Part shown: positions 11,873-24,762 of the stretch, piece by piece
Layout: every line of letters begins with the position of its first letter
Numbering within the stretch: position 1 is the stretch's first letter
DNA from: Galbula dea
Lineage: Eukaryota > Chordata > Aves > Piciformes > Galbulidae
Assembly: GCA_013399015.1 (NCBI GenBank)
Contig: VWZX01005693.1
Location: forward strand, 133,356 to 197,355
Direction: 5' to 3'
Length of the DNA: 64,000 bases
Program-made: the position numbers and the translations under genes
Notes under the pieces: generated by a model
Told to the model about the DNA's origin: nothing
Databases searched by the model: none
The model's input: only the letters and a program-made list of their open reading frames with translations

Positions 11873-14800
11873 CCTTAGTGTGAATTTCCTCACATTCTGA
11901 TGGCTCTGTGTCAGGAAGTATCTGCAATCAGAACTTGCTGTGAATAAGGTCCTGATGCTTCTTCCTTGTTTGGTTTCAGTTGCTTCAGTGTTTGAAAGAA
12001 AGACTTTTATCTTGCATTTGAAATTGTTACAATCATTGCTTTTAGGCAGAAAGCTGGAATAAATTTTTATTGTCTGTTAAGGTTTTTAAACTCTTGGCAA
12101 ATAGTTAACTAGAAGCTTTTATACAAATGCTTCAGATATGCCTGGGGACAACAGTAGCTGTCTTGAAAGTAAGGGTAGCATTTCAGAACTGCAGGCATCT
12201 GATGTTCCAACACATAGTGGTGAATAACAAAATTAATCCAATATTATGCAGTACCTTAAAGAGGGAAGATGTAATAGATCTTACTTGCTGAATTAATTGA
12301 TTTTACATGTAAATGTAATCCTTTTCTAAAGACAGATTTGTTCTAAGAATACAATTTGAAGTATTGAGGTTGCCTGAATCTGATGGTGCTTCTACCTCAT
12401 GTTTGAAAGCTTCAGAGATGAAACAGAAATTCATGATCATTTTGCAGTCAAGTTTAAATAATTCATTTTCTTGCCTAGCATTCAAAGTGTACTAATAGCC
12501 TGAAATACCTATCACTGTGAAGATTTCACAGCCAAAACATAATAAATGTGGCTAGGAAATATAACTTACTGAAGTGATTTTTGATCATTCCAGTCAGATG
12601 TTACTGTTGGTATTGTGGTTACTATATTGCTGTATAATTTTCCAAACCATGCAGTGTATCCAGACATAAGGCATAAGAACTTTGTGAACTGTAGAGAAGG
12701 AGATGGAGAACTATAGACTGTTTTTCAGTAGTTCTTTACTGCAGATGTAGCAAAGCTTCATGGCTTATGTGTAATACAATCTTTGTCAACTGCATGTTGA
12801 GTGTCATATTGGAATCAGTAACAGAACTTGCATGGTCTTCAAGAGAAACAGGATTATCCTCTATGAAGCCACACAAGTTTTAATTTAGAGAGGATCTTTC
12901 AGTGGAAAAGAATGCAGTACAGGATAAACATTCTGAATTCAATCAGGAATTGGTCTAAACAAATTCTTTTTTTAATCAGTTGAGACTTTTTAAGTACTAG
13001 GAAGTCAAACTTCTTTCCTGAAAGAGGTCTTTGAAAGGCTAGCACATTATAGATGTAACTAGCCAGTGATATGCCAAAAGCACTTAACAAAACAAGTGCT
13101 AAGATTCTATTTCATAAAGTGGAGACATAAGCATAAAATATGTTCAATGATGTATCATCACAGATTCCATTTGAACCACTTGAATATGAAATTTCCTCCC
13201 AGTTTGCTAGAAGTTTTGACACTGCACAGTTGAATTATTTTAGAGCATGGATGGAAATGTTGATACAATTTAATAACTTCTTAGCCTTGAGGAAAACATA
13301 GTGGGAGTGTGATAATGAAAATGTTAAGTCTGATTTGTTCAGAAGTGACACTGTGATTGGCAAGATGAATGACTGGTTGCTTTGCTAGATGAGGGTTTTC
13401 TTGTGAAAGGCTGCTTAAACTGGCAAGTTGATGTCTGTTATATACAAGGGCACGTTCATATTTTAGGTACCATTTACCATTATATTAACAGAAGACATTC
13501 ACACTGAGGAGGAGAGAGTTTATTAGATGAAAATGAAGAGCAAGAAGAGTTAATTTTCTGCAGCAGGATACATACATTGTTTCAGACACTTGCCATGAAG
13601 TGAGAAAGGCTTGTACTAGAAGGAACAGGCAAGATTTCAGAGGAAGCAGATGCATTCAACAAATCTGAAAAAGCATTAGAAATCAGTCACTAAAGTGACC
13701 TTCTCAAAGGCAGTTGGGATCATTTCTTAAATAGCACAATCTGTCTGTAAATATATGGCTTTGAAAGTCTTCTGGATCGTGTCACTTAAACCAGCTGATT
13801 ATTGGAAGTCCTTAAGGGTCTCCTCAGGAAGCTAATGAAATCATTACCCCTGCACCCTGATTGTAATAAGTTAGGTATTGTGTTAGTTACAGAATAATGG
13901 ACAACTATGTTGTATTGTTTGAGATAATTGTAATCATATTTGATAAAAACAGTAGTAGTGAAATGGGCTAACTAATGGTCTTAGTGCCTTCCTGAGGATG
14001 GTGTTAGCATTCTAAAACTGCCTCCAACAACCCCCTACAGTAGCAGTACAGTATGACTTTAGTTTTCCCCTCTATGTTTGTTGTTCACAGTTTCTGCTCA
14101 CCCCTTTTTCATACAGCTGTAAGCTACAGTTCACAGTACCTATTAGGGGTTTTACTGAGTGTCACTCTCTACATGATATCAGTTCTAAATTCATAATGTA
14201 AGAATGTGGTAGAAATTGTTCATGTTCTTAATGAGTATGACTGGAATAAGTCTGTAGCTTTAGCCTTCTTTTTAGTTTTCTTTAAGTTTTGGAATCAATG
14301 GCTGCATTTCTATGTATTTTTACCTTCTCAATACATTTTTCTTTACAGCTTATTGATTTCCATTCTGTAAATGGAGACTTGAGCTGCTGCAATTCCATTG
14401 CATGAACACTTTGCTTATAAGAATATTAAGCAAGTCTTCTGCATTCCTGAGGTTTAGCAATAACAGAGACTCTCTGTGTTTGCATAAGGAAATTTTGCAA
14501 GATTGTGGATAGCAGGATCCCATCTCTGTGGCATAATTCTCAATTACTTCAGAGACAGACTTCCTTTCTTAATTACTTGTTAGAATATTTAAGGATTGTA
14601 AGATCTGCTTAAGAGTATGAAAGACAATTTTTCTTTCTCCTTCACATATTTTTCTTCTTAATGTATGGTGGTTAAACATGAAAATTAAGCTTGCAAAATT
14701 ATTATTTTTATTAAAAAAGAAATTAGTGCTTCATTAAAGCCCATATAATAAATTTACTTCTAATTCTTTAGATGAAAGAGTGTTTTAATTTGTTACAAAC

Positions 14801-17800
14801 AGGAATATTTATTACACTTGTATTGAAATTTTAAAATATTAATTTAAAGTTATGTATTGTTATGGAAGTGATACAGCACACACTAGGTTATAGACTCACC
14901 TCAGATATGGATACATGTAGAGCTATCATACTTGATGGGAAGCTGAATGCCCACCTACCTTCTCAATCATTATTCTTTTGTTGCTCAGAGTAATTTAATT
15001 TTACATTTCCAGTAATTAGACCTGGTTAGACAGGTTAGACATTAAGGAAAATGAAAATAAACTTTGCAGTGTTAGAAGTGAAAACACATTCCCTGAGGCA
15101 TGAGGGTTCTTAATATGAAGTGCTAAACCATCCCTGTCAATAAAAATAATCATTTTGCCTGTAGCTGAAGAACATCACTGGCATGTGCAGGAACAGAGTG
15201 TAGCCATGCTCCCCCTCCAGACTCCAGTTGCTCAACAGCTGCAACACAGAAAGAAGACGACCAGCTCTAGAAGCAAAGACTTGATTATATATGAATCAGT
15301 AAAGTTAATCTCTTAAATTAGTGGCCTAAACTATGAAAAATATTTCCATTTTTTTCAAAGGAAATTACAGGTTTCACCATTGGCTGTACTGCTAGAGATG
15401 TTCTTCAGCTGCCAGAGGCTCAGGTACATGGTTTGTAAACTCAGAAAGAGGTGTATGAGTAGCTCTGAAATACTTGACTTAAATACTCAGTTATTTTTGA
15501 AGCAAATTCATTTCACATTATGGAATGTTTAGCTCCAAGTTTTTCATGCTCTTAGAAGAAATAAAATTAATTTGTTTTTCTGAAAACATTTTAGAATCAA
15601 ATTTTCTCGTAAAAGGTGTTAGACCAGCACAGAGTCCCATTATCAATGTGTCTGCATGCAGGTGTGTTTCAGGTTTTTAACCTTTTCTGATGTTGATGTC
15701 AAAGGGAAAAAAACAGTAATTTGGTTCAGTATGGTTGATACAAATGTACTAAGACTGTGCTGGCACAGAAAGTTCTATCTCACTTAGTATAAATTTGACA
15801 TGTGAATAAATTATGCTATTTTTGGCGTAAATTGAGGCCAACATGTTTGAGCTATGCAGAAAATTTACCTGGAAAGGCAAACTGGGAAGGCCTGCAGAAG
15901 GAACTGCTAAAGATACAGCCAGCATTTGGGCAGTTGTAACAGTCCTGTACTGCAGGGAAAGGTGAAATGAGCTTTCATCCCCATCCTGATTGTCCCTGAT
16001 GAGAATCTGCATGGTTCATGGACCGGAGTCAGCACTGAGGCACGGCAGGCTCTGCTCGCTCTGTCAGCCAGCATGTGTGCTGCTCCTGAGTGATCTCCTG
16101 TGGCAGGAACACACAGTCTTCTGCTGGTGGACAGCAGTGATGGATATGCTGCCTGATCAGAGCATACATTTTACAGTTGTGGGCACTCTGCAGTGCTACA
16201 GGCGGTGTCACCGGCTGCCAGGCAAGACGAGCCTCGATGCCACCATCAACAGCAATCACTGCTGTGTACTGTGTGTGCTTGGTCACTAGGCATTGTGACT
16301 TAGGTACGTTGCTGCCTCAGTCAGCCTAACTAGAAAACATCTTGTTTATGGTGTAACAGTAACAGTTGTTACCTGTACAATTCACTAGGCATGGGTTAGG
16401 TTGGAAAGGCTGATCTTCTGATATGTGCACTTGATATTTGTTACATGTTATAGGTCCGAGTGCAGTGGAATTCATTGTTGCCTCTCTGAAGACTTATTAT
16501 ATCATTTTGTTTCTTGCCAACTCTGTAACTGTTTCCATTCAATAGGAGTTCAAGCTGTCCTGTTCATAGAAAGAGGATCACTTGCAAAGTAACACAGAAT
16601 GAGGGTGCAGAAAGTTGCATCTGAGAGATGGGTTCAAATATTTTCATGAAGTAAGTTAAGAGTAAGAAGTCATTAGAGAGGGTATCTGAGAAGGAAACAA
16701 ATGTGGAAGGTAACATCAGACAAATTGTCTGAATTTCTGAAGGAGTACCTCTTGAGAACCCCTTTTGATCAAACCTACCTGAAATGCTTTGGTAAGAAAT
16801 GACATGAGTACTCATTATTTAAAGAACATATCTTTACATTCATAAATAAAAAATGCTGTGCAGAAAAAGCATCAGTGAAGGAATGCATTTGTTGAAAAGG
16901 AGGAAAAATACTTTGTAAATAATGAGTTTTGACTTTTTATTCCAAGATAAAGCACAGGCACAGTTTCACTGAGTTCAAGGTTGTGTTGTCTTATGTGCAT
17001 GGGAGAATACAGGTTTCTGAATTTAAACATGCATGCCTAATAATGTGGTTATGCTTCTGCAGTTTGGCCAGCAAGCTGAGTTAAAACAAATCTCATTGGT
17101 GACCAGAGAGAAAGGGAGAGGGGAAAAAGGTATTGATTAATTGAGATTCGAGCTGAAGAGAATGTTCTTCTGCTTGGCAAAGTTGCACACAGTAAGGAAA
17201 TTAAATGTAGGCAGTGAAGAAGTTATTTTGCAGTGGAGATGCTGTAAAGATCTTTGACCTCATACTGACCATAACTGTTATTGCAAAGCACTACTGATCA
17301 CCTGGGATCTAAAAGGCTGCTTTTATGTGGCACTGAACCTGCTCTAATCAGTCCTGGCTTTCCATGAGCTAGTTTGCAGGTACTGTGCTTCCTGCTGCTT
17401 TCATTTTACAGCAGACATGCATATTGCTGCTATAGGTATCTCTGCATGATGGTTTGGAGGTAGCCTTTATCTTGTTTTCCAGACCTCTGGAGTCAGTTTG
17501 AAAAGGAGAAGAAAAACTATGTAGTGCATTTTAAGTATTAAGCTTTAGTTTTCAGCACATTTAGAACTGTGAGATTTTGTTTAAAAATAAAATGTAGTGC
17601 AAAAGATACTGTTCAACTCCATGATACCTGAAGCTGCTCTTCATTGTTTAATACAGGTACTGTTGAGACATTACTGTGGAGAAGAATCTTAAAGATGGTT
17701 TTTCGTATGGATGTATATAAATAATGTTGAGGAAAGGTTTTATCTATTAAACCATTGGTGTACATGATGATGGAAGTAATGAATGCATTGATGGAATTTA

Positions 17801-18429
17801 AAAAGCTAGTATCAGTCTTTGAGGGTGATGCAAAGCATAATTACAGCTAGGGAGTTAAAAGGTGAATAAAACTGGATAATTCATGAAAAATCTTATATAT
17901 CTAAAGATTTACTCGAATAACTTCTTTTTTCTGCTGTTAAGAATAAATAATAATTTCAGATAATTTATTGCACTTGTTCAGAAATTAAAATGTTTGGAAT
18001 TATTTATTTAACAATATAGCCTGGTTTCTTTTGACTTTCTACTTTTATTTTTTTTTAAAGTCACAGTTATTAGTAAAATTATAAGAGTTTGTTGAATGTG
18101 AGTGAAAAAATGCAAGAGGATTTTCATTTCGGGCATTAATTTTCTTCCACAGGAGGATGTAGTTCATTATTCTCCTTTTATAGAATTTTGTGGTTCAGAA
18201 AACTAAAATTTCAGCCCACTTAAATCAGACCAACTTGATTATTATTGATGTTCAGCACTGGCCATTCCCTGACCTCTATTCACATTTGTTGTAGTTAACG
18301 TGTGAGAACTTTTAACACAGGTAGTTTGCTCATTTTTACCAAAGCTGCATCTTCTTCCTGTTGTAGAATATGCTTCTATTGCTCCTGGACATGAGAAGTG
18401 GTCAGTGCCATCTACTGCTCCTTCTCTGC
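11873..18429. other. unique non-coding sequence with one CpG-richer patch
   Basis: Mostly AT-rich sequence with no recognised gene. The exception is about 16020-16290, described separately, which is richer in GC and CpG than its surroundings. AT-rich runs occur at 14690-14860 and 17930-18060. Confidence 0.55.
16020..16290. other. GC- and CpG-richer patch of unknown nature
   Basis: At least six CpGs lie within about 270 bases, in a neighbourhood where CpG is almost absent. Both strands stay open across the patch: 99 codons on plus (15990-16289) and 85 codons on minus (16286-16029). I recognise neither translation. It could be an exon of a non-coding or rapidly evolving gene, a decayed retroelement piece, or a regulatory element. 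No splice sites or promoter elements are convincing. Confidence 0.35.
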
Positions 18430-19799
18430 AACATATACATTGCCCAAAAAACGAATACTAGAGGCAATGTAGGCCCTCTGCTGAATGAGGTGGGTGCCTT
18501 GGTGACAGAAGATACAAAGAAGGTGGAGTTACTGAATGCCTTCTTTGTCTCTGTCTATACTGTTAGAGACTGTCCTCAGGAGCCTCAGACCCCTGAGCCC
18601 CCACATGATGTTAGGATACTGGAGGAGTTTTCCTTAGTTGAGGAGGACTGAGTTAGGGAGCAGCTAAGCCATCTGGACATCCATAAATCCATGGGACCTG
18701 ATGGGATGCACCCACGGGTGTTGAGGGAGCTGGCAGAAGTCATTGCCAGGCCACTCTCCATCATCTTGGGTAAGTCCTGGGGGACAGGAGAGGTGCCTGG
18801 GGATTGGAGGAAGGCAAATGTCACTCCAGTCTTCAAAAAGGGCAAGAAGGAGGAGCCGGGTAACTCTAGAGCGGTCACAGCCTCACCTCCATCCCTGCAA
18901 AGGTGATGGAACACTGCATCCTCCACTCTGTCTCTAGGCATATCAAGGAGAAGGGGGTCATTGGGACCAGTAGGCATGGGTTTCCCAAGGGGAAGTAATG
19001 TTTGACCAACCTGATAGCCTTTCATGAGGACATCACCAGGTGGAGAGATGATGGTAGAGCAGTGGATGTGGTTTCTCTTGATTTCAGTAAAGCATTTGAC
19101 ACTGTCTCCCACAGCATCCTTGCAGCTAAACTGAGCAAGTGTGGTCTGGCTGATTGGGTAGTGAGGTGGATTGGGAACTGGTTGAAGGACAGGAGTCAGA
19201 GAGTTGTGGTCAATGGGATGGAGTCTAGTTGCAGGCTTGTATCTAGTGGAGTCCCTCAGGGGTCAGTACTGGGACCAGTACTTTTCAATCTATTCATTAA
19301 TGAGCTGGNNNNNNNNNNNNNNNNNNNNAGGATAGGGAACTGCTTGAAAGAGTTGAGCACAGAGCCACAAAGGTGATGAAGGGGTTGGAACATCTTCCTT
19401 ATGAGGAAAGGCTGAGGGAGCTGGGGCTCTTTAGCTTGGAGAAGAGGAGGCTAAGGGGTGACCTCATCTGTGCTTTTAAATATGTGAAGGGTGAGTGTCA
19501 GGAAGATAACGTCAGGCTCTTCTCAGTGAAGCCCAGTGAGAAGACAAGGAGCAATGGCTGTAAGCTGAAGTATAGGAGATTCCATGTGAATACAACAAAC
19601 AATTTTTTCCCAGTTGAGGTGCCAGAGCACTGGCACAGACTGCCCAGAGAGGTTGTGGAGTTTCCTTCTCTGGAGATATTCCAAACCCGTCTGGACACAC
19701 TTCTGTGTGAGCTGGTGTAGGGAATCCTGCTGTGGCGGGGGGTTGGACTAGATGATCTTTCGAGGTCCCTTCCAATTCCTAATATTCTGTGATTCTGTG
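18430..19799 (+). mobile_element. CR1 LINE (group B), longest copy, interrupted by an assembly gap
   Basis: 5'-truncated CR1 carrying the region after the endonuclease and most of the reverse-transcriptase domain. Before the gap, translated pieces match CR1 ORF2: VGPLLNEVGALVTEDTKK (about 18470-18525), MGPDGMHPRVLRELAEVIAR (18691-18750), and DVVSLDFSKAFDTVSH. The last contains RT motif A, with its catalytic-type aspartate at about 19080-19100. Motif B, GVPQGSVLGP, is at about 19248-19277. The FADD box should follow, but the sequence is replaced by Ns at 19309-19328. After the gap the C-terminus resumes (GLEHLPYEERLRELGLFSLE; SNGCKLKYRRFHVN). A stop at 18649-18651 and a frame change near 18870-18900 disable it. 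The end is GGACTAGATGATCTTTCGAG followed by two tail octamers. The exact 5' boundary is uncertain by about 20 bases. Confidence 0.93.
19309..19328. other. assembly gap (20 Ns)
   Basis: Twenty Ns lie inside the CR1 reverse-transcriptase region. The flanks are not adjacent in the element. The left flank stops at the INEL segment before the FADD box, and the right flank resumes far downstream at GGGAACTGCTTGAAAGAGTT. The Ns are therefore a placeholder, not a measured length. Confidence 0.98.
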
Positions 19800-22700
19800 T
19801 TATGGTTGGGTGGCTTTTTTTCTCTAGTCAGCTAGTGAGTCATTATATATAGTGAGAAATGGGACAAGGAAGTTTTCTGGCTGATTTTACTTAAATGCAG
19901 TTAGCTGTTGAAAAGAGGAGATACATTTACCATGTGAACATTTTGGAGTTGGAAATCCATTTTAATCCAAATTCAGAGTTATGTCTGCCTTGTTAAGTAA
20001 CTCTTAATGATACTTCATTAGGCATATTATACTGCTATTGCCACTCCCTTTTTAAGGTTTTAGGATTTCCAAGGGTTTATTGCATACTATTTAACACTGT
20101 GCTGAGCTGTGCATTGTGCACCATTGTGTCCTATGTTATTCTTTTATTTTGGGATGTTTTGAGTTTTACAGAATATGTGTGAGGATGGGGAGGAAATTCT
20201 GTAGCAGGACCCTATCAAAGAGAGCACTTCTTTGTAAGATTAGCACAGGGCACACAAAAGTATACTGCTTAAGCGGCTGACTTCAACTGACCACATGGAG
20301 AAAAGAAAGAGCTTGCATAAGTAATTTGAAAGGGGAAATATATGTGGGGACACAAAGAGGAATAACGTGAATAGCCTCTGCTGCACGTACCTGCTTCTCC
20401 CATGTTTGGAGATTTGATTAGAAGCTTGGATTGAAGCTTCCACTCTTTCCATTGTTTGTTAAGTATGAAGACACTGGTGTACTGTGTGGCTGAGTATTCC
20501 ACTGGAAAAGAAGCACGGGTAGTTAACCTGCCATTACATCCAGGGTGCAGGTGTTGTGAAAAAATGAATACCAAATCAAAGCTGAAGCCATCAGTACAAT
20601 GCCAGTGGCAGAGAAACTTCATGTTGCTTACTCCTGTTCTGCAAGGCAGAGAGTTGATTACATTCGCTTACTCATCCGCACTCTTATTCTAAAGTGTTTA
20701 CAGTTTGGTAGGGTGACTGGGAGGACAGAAAGAAGAGTAGGAGGAAAGACCAAGAAATTTGATTATTTTGCTCAAAGCTAAGATCAGTGCTGAGACTGTG
20801 TAGTCAAAATGACAGCAGGGAAAAATACATCATTTTATTTCTAGCTGTGAGATACTTGACTCGTACATTTCAGTGTTAAGAGCTGGTAGTTGACCTGAAG
20901 TATCTCATTTATAGTGGTAGCTGGTGTTAATTAATTTGGATTTCAGATTTTTGTCGTAGCTGATATTGATACTACAGACATTATTTTTCTGCTTCATAGC
21001 AGTGCTTAATGGATGTTTTGGGATTAATTCCCTTTATATGTAATAAATCTTGGTAGGTCTACTTCCTATTACATAGTGTCATATGTTTATCTTATACTAG
21101 TTCAACTTCTTCTAGTTTTAAATGAGGTGTCATCTACCTGCACTTGAAATCTAAGCTTTTGCTCAGAACTACTCAGTTTCATTTTACTGATAGCACCACT
21201 GATAGACATAATTTTATATATTTTATGCAACTTTTACAGTAGGTTCAGTTTGGCAGCTTTTGGTTGTCTGTATCTTCTGGCATTTCTCTATCCACACTCT
21301 TAATATGTTGGTAATCACAGAACGTCCTTACAGTGCTGTTGCCTGGACTGCAGCCTGGTACTGTGCTTTCAGTGCTTTATTCTGTGACCTTATGCAGAAA
21401 CTTTAATCTCCCACACCTCTCATCCTCATTGGTAAAAAGAAAATAAGTACAATTTTACTCAAATTTTCCTCCTCCAATTTTGAGTGTGTAAGTCCCTGTA
21501 CTTAGTGACCACATCCTGGAAAGTGGCTTTAGTGAATCCCGATGAATGAGGCAGTCTGTTGTGTCAGGCTTAGATTGCAGATTGATGGTACTCCCTCTGT
21601 GTTTTGGCAAGCACTTTAGAATCTGGTCTGTGTCCTTTGAAACTTTTCATTTAATTTCTTTTCTCTGTGTGTCTTCAGAGCTGGAATTGTTGTGGGTATT
21701 TAATCAGATAACTTTTAGTATTTGGCCTGTGTTCCTTCAGTACAGTAGTTGGTCTCAGTTATAAAGTTTAACAAAATTGGGGTAAAAACTTACAGTTTTA
21801 CTCTCACCTTTATGCAATGGAAGTTTGACAAAAGCCACTGACCCACCACTGAATCACTCCTGTCAGTTCTGCATAAATACATACTCCTCCAGCTGTCTCT
21901 CCCTAGGGTGTTAATAGCTGTTTATTCCTTTCAGTTTTAGAAGGTGGTTTTATATGTGAATGCAGACTTGTTTGGTAACTTCTCTTTCTCTTCCTATGTT
22001 TTCCCATCTGCTTTATTATTTTTTTTTTTCATCTTGACTCAATTTGCCTTTAACTACTTGAAGAAAAGTACTGATGAAGATGGAGGGCTTTGTTTGGCTT
22101 TAGTACTGTTGCTTCACCTCAAGAGGTCTTTAAAATGGCAGTGATGGTCTCTTCTTTTTGAGACATGGGAAAGATCTGATGCATATTATCATGCTGGTCA
22201 GATTTTCTCTTACTTTAACCTACCTAAGAGGTCAGAAAATGTATATGGTGCTAACCCGCATTATACTTTTCAGGCAAAGAATGCTTCCCCTCCAATATTC
22301 TGTTGCTTCATATTAATACCTCTGAGCCTCAACCTTTAGAAAACAAGCAGCTGGATTTGAACACCTGTAATATTTTTTAAAAGTAGTTCTATACTTAGTA
22401 TTGATGAATTGCTGGCAGGATTTTTTCCTGTCTATGAGAGTGAGAGGTGATAGTGGTTAATAGTGAGACATGAGAGCAAGAATGGGAACAATACTTTATT
22501 GTATGAAACCACTTGAGAGCCTCTTGTAAGGTGCTGAACTCCCAGTTTTACTTGGAGACTCCACAGGCTCAGCATATTTCAGGACAGCAATTTGTAGGAT
22601 TCCCTCATTTTATGAGGAAAATGGATTCTAAGGAAGTTGGAAAATCTATTTTTTTATATAATATTAGGGAGAGAGAAAAATATGCTTGCCATGACATTAT

Positions 22701-23454
22701 TTTATGTATTTTATGTGGTCTAATACTTCTGCAGTGCTGCTTTTAAATAGCAAACGCCAACAAAGGCTGGATTCATTTCTTGTTACTTTTAGAAAGGTAT
22801 TTTATTCTTAATGTCCTGGATAATATTTCTTTGATAGCAGTTCTTAAGAAATAACATTTTAGAATACAGATAGTTAAAGCTAAATTGTTTGAACTAATAT
22901 TACAAACTGTTTTGGTGAGTGTGGAGTTTAATCTGTTTGCTGTCTTCGCTAAGCATTGGATACGATGTTATGAAATATCATATGATATGTAACAGATGTG
23001 TACCTGATGCCAGCTGATGGCAGTTTTGGTCAGCTCTGGGCAGCTGGAAAGCAAGGCTACCCATTTTAATGTAAATTTCTTTAATCTTTTTATGTGCTGG
23101 TATAATAAAAGCTTGCTACTCCTGAGAAGGAAAGCTGCTAGTTTTCACCTATGGTTTTTGTTTGCTGCTCTCAGATGCATTAGTATTCAGAATCAGCACC
23201 AACCATAAAGTATTATAAGATATCTCAAACAATCAAACCCATTATTTTACTGAAAGAAGATGCTGAAGCATAAAGTTAGGATTGTAAAATAAAATGTATA
23301 ATTGCTGCCATCATTGCCCGCTTCAGAATTTCAACAGAACATGCCTTTGGTAATGGAACATAATTTCTCAGAGTGCTTGAAAACTGAAAGCTTTCATTTT
23401 GAGGTTCCCAAAAGATTGTGAATGATGAATGTGCTGTCCTGTGAGATAGAAAAA
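19800..23454. other. unique non-coding sequence
   Basis: AT-rich sequence with no recognised gene. It contains a possible MIR-like remnant (21379-21450) and an 11-T run at 22019-22029. Overlapping short open frames near 20240-20780 on both strands show no recognisable domains. Confidence 0.55.
21379..21450 (+). repeat. possible MIR-like SINE remnant
   Basis: The words ATTCTGTGACCTTATGCAGA, CTTTAATCTCCCACACCTCT and CATCCTCATTGGTAAAAAGA follow the order of the MIR core (gtgaccttgggcaag, cttaacctctctg, tcctcatctgtaaaa). The match is diverged and judged by eye. Confidence 0.35.
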
Positions 23455-23677
23455 AAACCAACAGCCCTACACTACTGTTATCTCTAAACCATCCCCCTAA
23501 GTGCCACATCTACCTGTTTTTTGGAAACTTCTAGGGATGGTGACTCCACCTCTTCCCTGGGCAGCCTATTCCAATACCTCACCACTCTTTTGGTGAAGAA
23601 ATTTTTCCTAATATCTAATCTAAACCTGCCCTAGCACAGCTTGAACCTGTTCCCTCTAGTCCTATTGCTAGTCACAA
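23455..23677 (-). mobile_element. old CR1 LINE fragment, minus strand, both ends missing
   Basis: The plus strand reads the reverse complement of CR1 just inside its 3' end: CTAAGTGCCACATCTACCTG, GGGATGGTGACTCCACCTCT, TGGGCAGCCTATTCCAATAC, and GGTGAAGAAATTTTTCCTAA. The terminal octamers are not recognisable at the left edge, and the right edge stops at the CTATTGCTAGTCACA segment. Only an internal piece of about 220 bases remains. Divergence is clearly higher than in the group A and B copies, so this is an older insertion. Confidence 0.85.
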
Positions 23678-24282
23678 ATGTGAACCAACAATTGCAAACA
23701 AATGATAAGTCTTTCATAGTTTTATAAAGCTAGGTCCCTGTCTGGGAAGATGCAGTGCTTGCATCCTGCAAACATACAGTAACCTGTTTTGTGGGTCAGG
23801 GTTGAAGGTCTACTGTCACAGAGTCAGCTGAAGGATAAAACATCTCTGCAGCACCTTTGGAGCATGACACCATGCAATGAATAAACCTGATTTAAAGAGG
23901 AATGTAGATTTCTATGAGAGGAGAGTATGCTAAAAAAGTGCAGAGGAAGACTTTAGTAGCTACAGTGTAGTTGAGGTTGGTGACTGAGGAGGTATGTGTT
24001 TCCTAGCACAACTCTATACTGACAGCAGGCTGTGATTCATAAATAAGTTACCTAGAATTGATGAAGTTATCCCTGAACAATTGCTCTTTAAAATAGAGGA
24101 ACAGAAGTCTTTTAGGCTTTCTAAGAAAAACTGGATAAAATGCATCTTCTTTTTCTCTCCATCAGTATTCTTACTGTATTATTTCTGTGCACATTTTCTA
24201 CACCTTTTTGGATGACTCAGGTATTTTTGCACATCTGAAAATTATAAGCTATACATGCAAAAGCATGTGATACTCCTCCTGT
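23678..24282. other. unique spacer between two CR1 loci
   Basis: About 600 bases of AT-rich sequence with no recognised gene, repeat or motif. Confidence 0.55.
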
Positions 24283-24762
24283 GTTAACTGATATTCCCCA
24301 AAGGTTGGTACTGGGTCCAGTTCTGTTTAAGGGCTTAGATGGTGGGGCAGAATGCATCCTCAGCAATACAAGACTTGGAGGCATGGCTGATACACCAGGT
24401 GATTGTGCTTGACAGGCTGCAGAAATAGTCCAAAAGGAGCATGATGATGTTCTGTGAAGGGAAATGCCAAGGCCTGTATCTGGCAGAGGGTTAACCCAAT
24501 GCACCAGTACATGCTGGGAGATCAAAAGCTGGAAAGCAGCTTTGCAGGAGACCATCGTGGCCCTGGTGGACAACAAGCTGAACAGCAACATGCCCTTGCA
24601 GCGAAGAAGGCCAATGGTATCCATGGTAGTAGAAAGAGCTTTGCTAGCAGGTCAAGGCAGGAGACTTTTCCTCTCTACTCAGCAGTGATGATACTGCATC
24701 TGGAGTGATGTGTCTAGTGCTGGGCTCCCCAGTGCAAGAATGTAATGTATAAAGCTGGAGAG
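24283..24762 (+). mobile_element. old CR1 LINE, left part (interrupted by a younger CR1)
   Basis: Diverged CR1 reverse-transcriptase and downstream sequence. It starts at the motif-B region (TTGGTACTGGGTCCAGTTCT) and includes TGGTGGACAACAAGCTGAAC, AAGGCCAATGGTATCCATGG and a GTGCTGGGCTCCCCAGTGCA segment. It stops at AAAGCTGGAGAG, where the younger CR1 begins. The same old element resumes at 25555. Many substitutions and indels destroy the reading frame. Confidence 0.88.

Noticed and set aside
19002..19376. 124-codon plus-strand frame running through the Ns
   Set aside because: It is CR1 reverse-transcriptase sequence joined across an assembly gap. The part after the Ns is in the wrong CR1 frame, so this is not a real protein.
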